From an uncultured bacterium (lineage in GTDB: Bacteria; Elusimicrobiota; Elusimicrobia; Elusimicrobiales; Elusimicrobiaceae): a stretch of 64,000 nt of DNA. The notes under the pieces were generated by a model. That model was not told the origin of the DNA, did not search any database, and saw nothing but the letters and a program-made list of their open reading frames with translations. Shown piece after piece: positions 9,352-17,272 of the stretch. The stretch is from assembly GCA_949296525.1 (NCBI GenBank), contig CASFOP010000003.1, positions 124,001 to 188,000 on the forward strand, written 5' to 3'. Each line of letters opens with the position of its first letter. The first letter of the stretch is position 1. Position numbers and translations under genes: made by a program.

Positions 9352-10454
9352 AAAAACTGCTGTTTATCGCTTTAGTCGGTTTATTTGCTTTCTCGGCCTG
9401 CCGCGCCATCCACATCGGCCCAAAAGGGGAAGGGGAATACGTGGTGGCGGAATCCCTCGTCCCGTATGACGAAAACAATATTGCGGCCATGAAAAAAGAA
9501 GGCGAACTGGCCGCCCAGCGCGCCGCGGTGGAAAAAGTGGCCGGTATATTTATTTCTTCCTCCACTACGGTAGAACAGGCACAGCTGGTGGAAGACAAAA
9601 TTACCTCTAAATCCGCCGGTTTTATCCGCCGTGGCTATGTACAAAAAGCCTACCGCAGAGGAGACCAGTGGTACACCCGTGTACGCGTGATGGTGTTGGT
9701 CAAAGATATTAGCGACATTATTAAAGAGACTGAAGCAGACGCTTTTGCAAAAAAGACTAATATTTTGGTCACTTCGCGCGAAATGGTGGGCGACAATGTT
9801 TCCCTGACGCAGGACTGCAAGCAGGCCATTTACCGCGCCCTGAAAGACCAGCCTTTTGCCTTGGTTAACGGGGACAATTTGAGTCAGAACAACCTGGATA
9901 ACCCCACGCCGGTCATAGACCAGGCCCGCCGCGACGGCGCGCGCTTTATCATCATGGCCGACGTCAACACCGCCCCCCTGCAGGCGCTGCCGGGCATTAC
10001 CTCTCCGTTTAAAACGTACCGCGCGCGCGCCAATATTAAAGTGGCCTCCACAAACAATTACCAGGTGGTGGGCGAAGCGGCCGACCAGGTCAGCGGTTTG
10101 GACCCGCTGGAAAATATTGCGGCGCAAAAATCCGTTTCCGCGGCCTGCGAAAGTGCAGCCAAACAGCTCATAGACCCCATCAATGCGGCCATCAATTCCG
10201 CCAAAAAGTTTAATGTTGTGGTAGAAAACGTCAAAAGCATTGAACGGCTGAAAAAACTGCAGGATATTTTCAAAGAAATGCGCGAAATTGAAGATTTCAA
10301 CCTCGTCAAATATACCAACTCCGACGCCTATTTTGAAATCGCGGCCAATATTTCCTCCGGTGAAGAGCTGACAGCCAAAATTATCCGCAGCTACAATGTG
10401 AACTTTACGGTTATGAGCATTACGCCGCAGGAGATTGTGCTGAACTTTATTTAA
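9348..10454 (+). CDS. LPP20/FlgT-N-like lipoprotein, larger paralogue
   Basis: A 368-residue protein with signal peptide and lipobox (FSAC, Cys at residue 18). Residues about 45-115 show the same fold signature as the upstream gene: AAQRAAVEKVAGIFISSSTTV, a conserved SAGFIRRGYVQKAYRRGDQW turn and a final strand RVRVMVLV. About 250 residues follow with alternating helices and strands (NILVTSREMVGDN, ARFIIMADVNTAP) that I cannot assign. The layout of an LPP20-like domain followed by further domains is reminiscent of FlgT. Start and stop overlap or abut the neighbours (ATGA upstream; comM starts 1 base after the stop). Confidence 0.65.
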   Translation: MKKLLFIALVGLFAFSACRAIHIGPKGEGEYVVAESLVPYDENNIAAMKKEGELAAQRAAVEKVAGIFISSSTTVEQAQLVEDKITSKSAGFIRRGYVQKAYRRGDQWYTRVRVMVLVKDISDIIKETEADAFAKKTNILVTSREMVGDNVSLTQDCKQAIYRALKDQPFALVNGDNLSQNNLDNPTPVIDQARRDGARFIIMADVNTAPLQALPGITSPFKTYRARANIKVASTNNYQVVGEAADQVSGLDPLENIAAQKSVSAACESAAKQLIDPINAAINSAKKFNVVVENVKSIERLKKLQDIFKEMREIEDFNLVKYTNSDAYFEIAANISSGEELTAKIIRSYNVNFTVMSITPQEIVLNFI

Positions 10455-10455
10455 T

Positions 10456-11997
10456 ATGCTATCCAACATCCGCAGCTGCGCCCTGCGGGGCATAGACGGC
10501 TTTGAAGTAACGGTTGAGGTGGACATTTCTTCGGGAATGCCCACCTTGTCCGTCGTAGGCCTGCCGGACGCGGAAGTAAAAGAAAGCAAAGACCGCGTTG
10601 TGGCCGCCGTGCGTAACAGCGGGTTTGATTTCCCGTTAAAACGCATTACCGTCAATCTAAGCCCCGCCGAACTGCGCAAAAGCGGCACCCAGTTTGATCT
10701 GCCCATTGCCGCAGGCATTTTGGCCGCGGCGGGTGCGCTGTCCGAAACGGCAGTCAAAAAGCTGCAAAACCTGCTACTGCTGGGGGAACTGGCGCTGGAC
10801 GGCACCCTGCGCCCGTGTGCGGGCGTACTGCCCATGCTGATTTCCGTCAAAGATAAAAATTATACCGCAGTCATCGCGCCGGACAATCTGTTGGAAGGCC
10901 GCGCTTCGGGCGTGCCTTTTATTACCCCGCGCACCCTGCGTGATTTGGCGGACTGGCTGGAAGGCAGACAGCCTGACGAGTCCGTACAGATTGCCTATGT
11001 CCCTCCGGCAGAGGAAGAAGCTGAAATCCCACTGGATTTTTCGGACGTAAAAGGACAGGCCGTGGCCAAACGCGCGCTGGAAATAGCCGCCGCGGGCGGG
11101 CACAATGTGCTTATGATCGGCCTGCCGGGCACGGGCAAAAGTATGCTGGCCAAGCGTTTCCCGTACATTCTGCCGCCTTTGTCCGATGAAGAAGCGCTGG
11201 AAATTACCAAAATTTATTCCGTGTGTAATTTAATCGGAAAGACTTCCAAACGCCTGACGCAAAGGCCGTTCCGCGACCCGCACCACACCATTTCTGACGT
11301 GGCGCTGATCGGTGGCGGCACCAACCCGCGCCCGGGCGAAGTGTCCCTGGCGCACAACGGGGTGCTGTTTTTAGACGAATTTGCTGAGTTTTCCCGCGCC
11401 ACGCTGGAAGTTTTGCGCCAGCCGCTGGAAAACGGACGGGTCACCATTTCCCGCGCCAAGGAAACCGTCACTTATCCGGCGCGCTTTACGTTGCTGGCGG
11501 CCATGAATCCCTGCCCCTGCGGCCACCTGGGGGACCCGCACAAGGCCTGCACCTGCACGCCGGTACAGATTAACCGCTACCGCTCCAAAATCTCGGGCCC
11601 GCTTTTGGACCGCATTGATTTGACCGTCCAGCTCAATCCCGTCACCTACGGGGACTGGAATAAAACGGCCGAGGGCGAAACGTCCGCGCAAATCCGCGCA
11701 CGCGTCATCGCCGCGCGCCAGCGGCAGCAGGAGCGTTTTAAAGGCACGGCTACCACTGCCAATGCGTTTATGACGCAAAAGCAAATCAAAGAGTTTTGTA
11801 AATTGCCCGAAGGGGCGGACGCTATTTTGGAGGCTGCCATGCGCAAATTCGGCCTCAGCGCACGCAGCCTGGACAAAGTGCTTAAAACCGCCCGCACCAT
11901 TGCGGATTTGGAAGGCAAAAACCACATAGAAAATGCGCATTTAATTGAAGTGCTGCAATACCGCCCGCTGGACCGCAAGGGGGTGCCCGATTTATGA
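10456..11997 (+). CDS. comM: ComM/YifB-type Mg-chelatase-like AAA+ ATPase
   Basis: A 513-residue member of the ComM/YifB family, a hexameric DNA helicase that promotes branch migration of incoming DNA during natural transformation. The N-terminal ChlI-like domain includes VEVDISSGMPTLSVVGLPDAEVKESKDRV (seen in pieces) and VNLSPAELRKSGTQFDLPIA. It is followed by Walker A GLPGTGKSMLAKRF, Walker B GVLFLDEFAEF, sensor 1 TLLAAMNPCPCG with its cysteine cluster, and the C-terminal LSARSLDKVLKTARTIADLEG. The next gene, dprA, overlaps it by ATGA. That pairing, plus the pilin genes in the window, supports a role in DNA uptake. Confidence 0.93.
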   Translation: MLSNIRSCALRGIDGFEVTVEVDISSGMPTLSVVGLPDAEVKESKDRVVAAVRNSGFDFPLKRITVNLSPAELRKSGTQFDLPIAAGILAAAGALSETAVKKLQNLLLLGELALDGTLRPCAGVLPMLISVKDKNYTAVIAPDNLLEGRASGVPFITPRTLRDLADWLEGRQPDESVQIAYVPPAEEEAEIPLDFSDVKGQAVAKRALEIAAAGGHNVLMIGLPGTGKSMLAKRFPYILPPLSDEEALEITKIYSVCNLIGKTSKRLTQRPFRDPHHTISDVALIGGGTNPRPGEVSLAHNGVLFLDEFAEFSRATLEVLRQPLENGRVTISRAKETVTYPARFTLLAAMNPCPCGHLGDPHKACTCTPVQINRYRSKISGPLLDRIDLTVQLNPVTYGDWNKTAEGETSAQIRARVIAARQRQQERFKGTATTANAFMTQKQIKEFCKLPEGADAILEAAMRKFGLSARSLDKVLKTARTIADLEGKNHIENAHLIEVLQYRPLDRKGVPDL

Positions 11998-13118
11998 GCA
12001 TTTCCACGCAGGAGCGGCTGGCGCGCATACGCGTCAATGCGTTTTTATACTTTCGGGCGGACTGGCTGGCGCGGCTGATAGAAATTTTCGGCTCGGCGGA
12101 AGAAATTTTAAAACAAAACGCCGACACGCTCGCGCGCGAAGCGCAGATGAACCCTTCCACCGCCGCGCATTTCCTACGCGACGCATTCGCCATAGACCCC
12201 GAAGAAGAACTGGAAAAAACCGAAAAATACGGCGGGCGCATTTTGGTTCCGGAGGACGAAGAATATCCCCAGGCATTGCGCGAGCTCAAAGAAGCACCCG
12301 TAGCCCTGTATGTATTGGGCGCTTTGCCCAAAGAAAACCAAGCCTGCGTGGGCATGGTCGGCACGCGCAAAATTACGCCTTACGGGCGGCGAGCGGCCAA
12401 TACGCTGGCCGAAGGGCTGGCCCAGGCCGGAGCGGTCATTGTCAGCGGGCTGGCGCGCGGCATAGACAGCGTGTGCCACAGCGCCGCCGTACGCCTGCAA
12501 AAGCCCACCGTGGCCGTCATCGGTACGGGCATCGGCCGCTGTTACCCGCCGGAAAACCGCGACCTGGCACGCGCCCTGCTCAAACACGGCGGGGCTATCG
12601 TGTCCGAACTGCCTTTTAATAAACCGCCCAATGCTTTTCATTTTCCGCGCCGCAACCGCATCATCGCGGCCCTGTCCGAAGTGGTCGTCGTGGTGGAGGG
12701 CGAAGCCAAATCCGGTGCGCTGATTACGGCCAAGCTGGCCCTGGAACAGGGCAAAGACGTACTGGCTGTACCCGGCCCCATAGACAGTCCCCAAAGCGCC
12801 GGCCCCAATAACCTGATACGGGACGGGGCGGGCGTTGTCACCTGCGTAAAAGATATAATAGACTATATACCGAACCCGCAGCTGTTTGATTTGCGGGCCC
12901 CTGCCCAGGAAGGCGCGGAGCAAAATGCACAGGAGCAGGACCTGACGGACGTGCAAAAACGCGTGCTGGAGCATATCGGTTCCGGCCAGGCTTCGGCGGA
13001 CCAGCTGGTGGAGGAACTGGGGCTGTCCGTGCCGGAAGCGGCGGCGGTGCTGTTTGAACTGGAAGTAAAGGGCCTTTTAACCTGCCAGGCCGGTTTGTAC
13101 AGCAAAAACAAATTTTAA
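11994..13118 (+). CDS. dprA: DNA-processing protein DprA (Smf)
   Basis: Binds imported single-stranded DNA and loads RecA during natural transformation. The 374-residue protein has an N-terminal SAM-like helical region, a Rossmann-like core (GTRKITPYGRRAA, SGLARGIDSVCHSAA, AVIGTGIGRCYPPEN, FPRRNRIIAALSEVVVVVE, SGALITAKLALEQGKDVLAVPG) and a C-terminal winged-helix-like DML1 domain (about residues 315-370). It overlaps comM by 4 bases, as a competence pair. topA follows after 19 bases with its own AGGTG ribosome site. Confidence 0.96.
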   Translation: MSISTQERLARIRVNAFLYFRADWLARLIEIFGSAEEILKQNADTLAREAQMNPSTAAHFLRDAFAIDPEEELEKTEKYGGRILVPEDEEYPQALRELKEAPVALYVLGALPKENQACVGMVGTRKITPYGRRAANTLAEGLAQAGAVIVSGLARGIDSVCHSAAVRLQKPTVAVIGTGIGRCYPPENRDLARALLKHGGAIVSELPFNKPPNAFHFPRRNRIIAALSEVVVVVEGEAKSGALITAKLALEQGKDVLAVPGPIDSPQSAGPNNLIRDGAGVVTCVKDIIDYIPNPQLFDLRAPAQEGAEQNAQEQDLTDVQKRVLEHIGSGQASADQLVEELGLSVPEAAAVLFELEVKGLLTCQAGLYSKNKF

Positions 13119-13137
13119 TTTTTATTTTAGGTGATTT

Positions 13138-15408
13138 ATGGCTACCAACAACATCAAAGGCAAAAAACTCGTCATTGTGGAATCCCCGACCAAACAGCGC
13201 ACCATCAGCAAAATTTTGGGCAGCGACTATTTGGTGCGCAGCTCTTTCGGCCACGTGCGGGATTTGCCTTCGCACGATATGGGCGTGGATATTGCCCACG
13301 GTTTCAAACCCACATACCAGCCCGTGGAACGGGCCAAAAAGCTGATTAAAGAGCTGGAAGCGGCGGCCAAAAACGCCTCCGAAATTTACCTGGCCACCGA
13401 CCCTGACCGCGAAGGGGAAGCCATCGCGTGGCATTTGGTGGAGCTGCTCAAACTGCCCAAAGACCGCTACCAGCGCATTTATTTCCATGAAATTACGCCG
13501 GCGGCCATTAAAGAATCTTTCGCCCATGCGCGCAAAATTGACGAAAACCTCGTCAATGCCCAGCAGGCGCGGCGTATTTTGGACCGTATTGTGGGGTATA
13601 AACTTTCCCCCCTGCTGTGGAAAAAAATCACTTCCGGCCTTTCCGCCGGACGCGTGCAGTCCGTGGCCGTACGTCTGCTGACAGAACGCGCCAAAGAAAT
13701 CAAAGAATTCCAGGAACAGCCGTACTGGACGCTCAAAGCCCAGTTTGAAAAAGCGGGCGCGCAGCCTCTTTTCTGGGCACGTTTATTAAAATGGGACGGC
13801 AAAAACGTGGAACAGACAAAAACCTACCACCTGTTTGCCGAAGATTACAAAGTAAAAAACACCGTTTTTGACAAACCCGAAACGCTGGCCCCCGTCAGCA
13901 CCCTGCTGCGCCAGGGACCGTGCACGGTGGCTAAAATAGAGAAAAAAGAAGTCAAACAAAAACCCAAGCCGCCGTTTATCACCAGCTCCATGCAGCAGGA
14001 CGCCTACAACAAACTGGGATTCCCTTCCCAGAAAACCATGATGACGGCCCAGCACCTTTACGAAGGTATTGAAATTGCGGGGCAGACGGTGGGTTTAATT
14101 ACCTATATGAGAACGGACTCGTTTAACGTGTCCAAACTGCTGCAGGAACAGACGCACAAATTTATCGCAGAAAAATACGGCGCGGCCTACGCGCCGGCCC
14201 ATGCGCCCGTGTATAAAAGCAAAGTAAAAGGCGCACAGGAAGCGCATGAGTCCATTCACCCCACGGACGTACGCCGTACACCGCAGAGCATCAAGCAATA
14301 CCTGACGGCAGACCAGTACAAACTGTACGAGCTGATTTGGCTGCGTTTTGTGGCCAGCCAGATGGCCGATGCGGTGTTTAATACCGTTACCGTGGACATT
14401 ACCGCCGGAACGAACGAAAAATGCGTCATGCGCGCGGGAGGCCGGACGGTAAAATTCCCCGGTTACCTGTCCGTATACAAAGATGAGGACGACAACGAAA
14501 ATGAAGAAACAGCCCTGCTGCCGGAACTGGCCGAAGGCGACGCACTAACGCTAAAGGAAATTGCCACCAAAGATCACAAAACCACGCCGCCGCCGTATTA
14601 CAACGAAGCCAGCCTGATCAAAACGCTGGAAAAGCACGGTATCGGCCGTCCGTCCACCTACGCGCCGACGATTAAAACCATTTTGGACCGCAAATATATT
14701 GCGCGCCAGCCCAAAAGCAACAAGCTGGTAGCCACGGAGCTGGGCATGACCGTGACAGAAAGTTTAAAAGATTTCTTTAAAGAAATCATGGACCTTTCCT
14801 ATACGGCCGGCGTGGAAGAAAAACTGGACGAAGTGGCCGAAGGCGGACAAAAATGGGTGGATTTGTTAAACGAGTTCTACGGTCCGTTCCAAAAAGAGCT
14901 GGAAGAAGCCGACAAAGGCATGCGCCGCCCCGAGGCCAAACAGACCGACGAAAAATGCCCCGTTTGCGGCAAGCCCATGCTGCTGAAAACCAGCCGCTTC
15001 GGGCAATATTTGGTCTGCTCGGACGCGCCGAACTGCAAAGGCAAAATCAACCTGGGCAAAGAAGGCGAAAAAATCATGCCCGAAAAAACCGACGAGATTT
15101 GCGACAAATGCGGCTCCCCCATGGTCATACGCACGGGACGCAGGGGCAAGTTCCTGGCCTGTTCGGCTTATCCCAAATGCAAGAACACCTATTCCATTGA
15201 CGCCGAAGGGCATAAAGTCGCCTCTGCCGGCCCAATTGTGACGAATCGCGTATGCGACAAATGCGGCAAAAAACTGGTGCTGCGCAGCTCCAAACGCGGA
15301 TATTTTCTGGGCTGCTCCGGCTATCCCAAATGCCGCAACATCGTCACCGTATCCGATGAAGAAGTGACACAAATCAAAGCGGCGGCACAACCGCAGGAAA
15401 AGGCCTGA
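13138..15408 (+). CDS. topA: DNA topoisomerase I
   Basis: Relaxes negative supercoils by nicking one DNA strand. The 756-residue type IA enzyme starts with the Toprim domain (KLVIVESPTKQRTISKIL; acidic DPDREGEAIAWHL) and has the catalytic tyrosine in GLITYMRTDSFNVS. The C-terminus carries three four-cysteine zinc ribbons (CPVCGK, CDKCGS and CDKCGK starts, each closed by a C-x-n-C pair), common in bacterial TopA. The operon position dprA-topA-xer is familiar from many bacteria. Confidence 0.97.
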   Translation: MATNNIKGKKLVIVESPTKQRTISKILGSDYLVRSSFGHVRDLPSHDMGVDIAHGFKPTYQPVERAKKLIKELEAAAKNASEIYLATDPDREGEAIAWHLVELLKLPKDRYQRIYFHEITPAAIKESFAHARKIDENLVNAQQARRILDRIVGYKLSPLLWKKITSGLSAGRVQSVAVRLLTERAKEIKEFQEQPYWTLKAQFEKAGAQPLFWARLLKWDGKNVEQTKTYHLFAEDYKVKNTVFDKPETLAPVSTLLRQGPCTVAKIEKKEVKQKPKPPFITSSMQQDAYNKLGFPSQKTMMTAQHLYEGIEIAGQTVGLITYMRTDSFNVSKLLQEQTHKFIAEKYGAAYAPAHAPVYKSKVKGAQEAHESIHPTDVRRTPQSIKQYLTADQYKLYELIWLRFVASQMADAVFNTVTVDITAGTNEKCVMRAGGRTVKFPGYLSVYKDEDDNENEETALLPELAEGDALTLKEIATKDHKTTPPPYYNEASLIKTLEKHGIGRPSTYAPTIKTILDRKYIARQPKSNKLVATELGMTVTESLKDFFKEIMDLSYTAGVEEKLDEVAEGGQKWVDLLNEFYGPFQKELEEADKGMRRPEAKQTDEKCPVCGKPMLLKTSRFGQYLVCSDAPNCKGKINLGKEGEKIMPEKTDEICDKCGSPMVIRTGRRGKFLACSAYPKCKNTYSIDAEGHKVASAGPIVTNRVCDKCGKKLVLRSSKRGYFLGCSGYPKCRNIVTVSDEEVTQIKAAAQPQEKA

Positions 15409-15425
15409 GACATCTGGAGGCGGAC

Positions 15426-16313
15426 GTGAAAGAACTGGCGGAACAATTTCTGATGCATTTGCACAATAAAAATTTCTCCGCGCACACCTTGCAGGGGTAT
15501 GGAAAAGATTTGGAAGAATTTGCCGATTTCTGCCAGACTCGCAAAGTCCGGCCGGAGCAGGCTTTTACCCCGGCGTTTATCCGTTCTTTTTTAGCCTCTC
15601 TGACCGCCAAACATCCGTCCCGCAACACCATGTTGCGCAAAATAGCGGCCCTTCGCAGTTTTACGCACTATTTGCTGGAGCAGGATCGGCTGAAACAAAA
15701 TCCGTTTAAACTGCTGCCGGCACCCAAGAGGGAAAAACTGCTGCCCAGATTTCTGACGGAGGATGAAGTAGACCGCCTGCTGGAAACAGCGGGGGACAAA
15801 GGTCGTTTTGCCTCGCGCAACCGTGCGTTGTTTGAACTGATTTATTCCAGCGGATTGCGCCGCAGCGAAGTAACAGGGCTGAAAATAGGCGATGTGGATT
15901 TTTTTAACGGCGTGGTTAAGGTGCTGGGCAAAGGCAATAAAGAGCGTTATGTGCCCGTCACAAGCGAGGCGCTGGCCGCCATTAAGGATTATCTGTCCAC
16001 ACGGCAAAACCCGCAGCATCAGGATGCACTGTTTTTAAATAAAAACGGCACCCCGCTGACGGGAGACGGCCTGGCATATATTTTTAAACACCTGACCATA
16101 CGGTCCGGCGTGGCGCGCAGAGTCAGCCCGCACAGCCTGCGGCATTCTTTTGCCACGCATTTACTTAACAACGGCTGCGATTTACGCAGCCTGCAGGAAA
16201 TGCTGGGACATAAAAACTTGTCCGCGACACAGGTATATACGCATGTATCCCTGGACAAACTTAAAGACGTGTACCAACACGCACATCCTAAAAACAAGGA
16301 GCCGGAGCAATGA
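15426..16313 (+). CDS. XerC/XerD-type tyrosine recombinase
   Basis: A 295-residue site-specific recombinase of the Xer type, which resolves chromosome dimers at dif. The N-terminal SAM-like core-binding domain (residues 1-90) is followed by the catalytic domain: Arg in SSGLRRSEVTGL, Lys in GKGNKERYVP, His-x-x-Arg in SPHSLRHSFATHLL, His in LGHKNLSATQ and nucleophile Tyr in QVYTHV. Its length and its topA neighbourhood argue for a housekeeping XerC/D rather than a phage integrase. I cannot tell XerC from XerD, and no dif site was identified. Confidence 0.93.
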   Translation: MKELAEQFLMHLHNKNFSAHTLQGYGKDLEEFADFCQTRKVRPEQAFTPAFIRSFLASLTAKHPSRNTMLRKIAALRSFTHYLLEQDRLKQNPFKLLPAPKREKLLPRFLTEDEVDRLLETAGDKGRFASRNRALFELIYSSGLRRSEVTGLKIGDVDFFNGVVKVLGKGNKERYVPVTSEALAAIKDYLSTRQNPQHQDALFLNKNGTPLTGDGLAYIFKHLTIRSGVARRVSPHSLRHSFATHLLNNGCDLRSLQEMLGHKNLSATQVYTHVSLDKLKDVYQHAHPKNKEPEQ

Positions 16314-17272
16314 TTGGCGTAGGAGTGGATATCGGCGGGACGTTTGTCAAATTATATGTTATGAACGAACGCGGGGAAATCATCCGCAAAGAAAAGATGG
16401 AAACCAGTTATGAACACGGGGCGGAAGGCTTTTTAAAACAAATCGCCGCGTTTGTCAACCAAATAAAAACGCAGCACCCGGACCAGAAAGTGGCCGTCGG
16501 CGTGGGGGCCCCGGGGGACGTGGACAACCAGCGCGGGGTTTTGCGTTATAATCCAAATTTGAAGTTTAAAGACGTGGACGACTGGCCGCTGGCCGATATC
16601 CTGGAAAAACACACCGGCATACGGCCTTATGTGGCCAATGACGCCACGCTGGCCGCCTGGGGCGTATACGAGAGCTTTTTAAAACGCGAAGGCACCAATG
16701 TGCTGGTCATCACGCTGGGCACCGGCGTGGGCGGCGGGCTGATTTTAAATAAAGAGCTTTACCAGGGCTCCAACGGCACCGCGGGCGAAATAGGACATAC
16801 AAAAATCGCCAGCACCAAAACCGGCCCGCAGTGCGGCTGCGGCGCACGCGGCTGCCTGGAAGCATTTGTGGGTACCATCGGCATACGCCGGCGCGTGATG
16901 GAAGGTATTTTACAGCACCCGCAATCCATACTGGCGCAAATGGTGCAAAAAGAACAGGATTTTAAAATAGAACTTGTATCCCGCGCGGCCGAACAGGGCT
17001 GCCCGCTGGCACTGAAAATTTGGGAAGACACCGGATTCTTCCTGGGAGTAGGCATCGCCAATGTTGTTTTAGTGCTGGATGTGGATACGGTTGTGCTGAC
17101 CGGCGGAGTATCCGGCGCGGCCAAATATTTCCTGCCCGCTGCAGAAAACGTCCTACACCACCAACAAATACAAACGCCGTTCAAAAAACTCCGCCTTCTG
17201 GTTTCGCGCGACCCCAATATCGGAGGAGTAGGCGCGGCCATGTACGCCATTTACCAGGAATTAAAAAAATAA
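16310..17272 (+). CDS. ROK-family sugar kinase, probably glucokinase
   Basis: A 320-residue ROK protein that phosphorylates a hexose at the expense of ATP. It has the phosphate-binding GVDIGGTFVK at the N-terminus, the second ATP motif TLGTGVGGGLILN, the substrate motif GEIGHTKI and the zinc site CGCGARGCLEAFVG. There is no N-terminal DNA-binding helix-turn-helix, so it is an enzyme and not a ROK repressor. The start overlaps the recombinase stop (ATGA), and the lptD start abuts its stop. Glucokinase is the usual call for this form, but substrate specificity cannot be read from sequence. Confidence 0.88.
   Translation: MIGVGVDIGGTFVKLYVMNERGEIIRKEKMETSYEHGAEGFLKQIAAFVNQIKTQHPDQKVAVGVGAPGDVDNQRGVLRYNPNLKFKDVDDWPLADILEKHTGIRPYVANDATLAAWGVYESFLKREGTNVLVITLGTGVGGGLILNKELYQGSNGTAGEIGHTKIASTKTGPQCGCGARGCLEAFVGTIGIRRRVMEGILQHPQSILAQMVQKEQDFKIELVSRAAEQGCPLALKIWEDTGFFLGVGIANVVLVLDVDTVVLTGGVSGAAKYFLPAAENVLHHQQIQTPFKKLRLLVSRDPNIGGVGAAMYAIYQELKK

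Noticed and set aside
15426..16313. Phage or genomic-island integrase
   Set aside because: Length, motifs and the topA-recombinase neighbourhood fit Xer; no attachment-site duplication or phage genes were seen.
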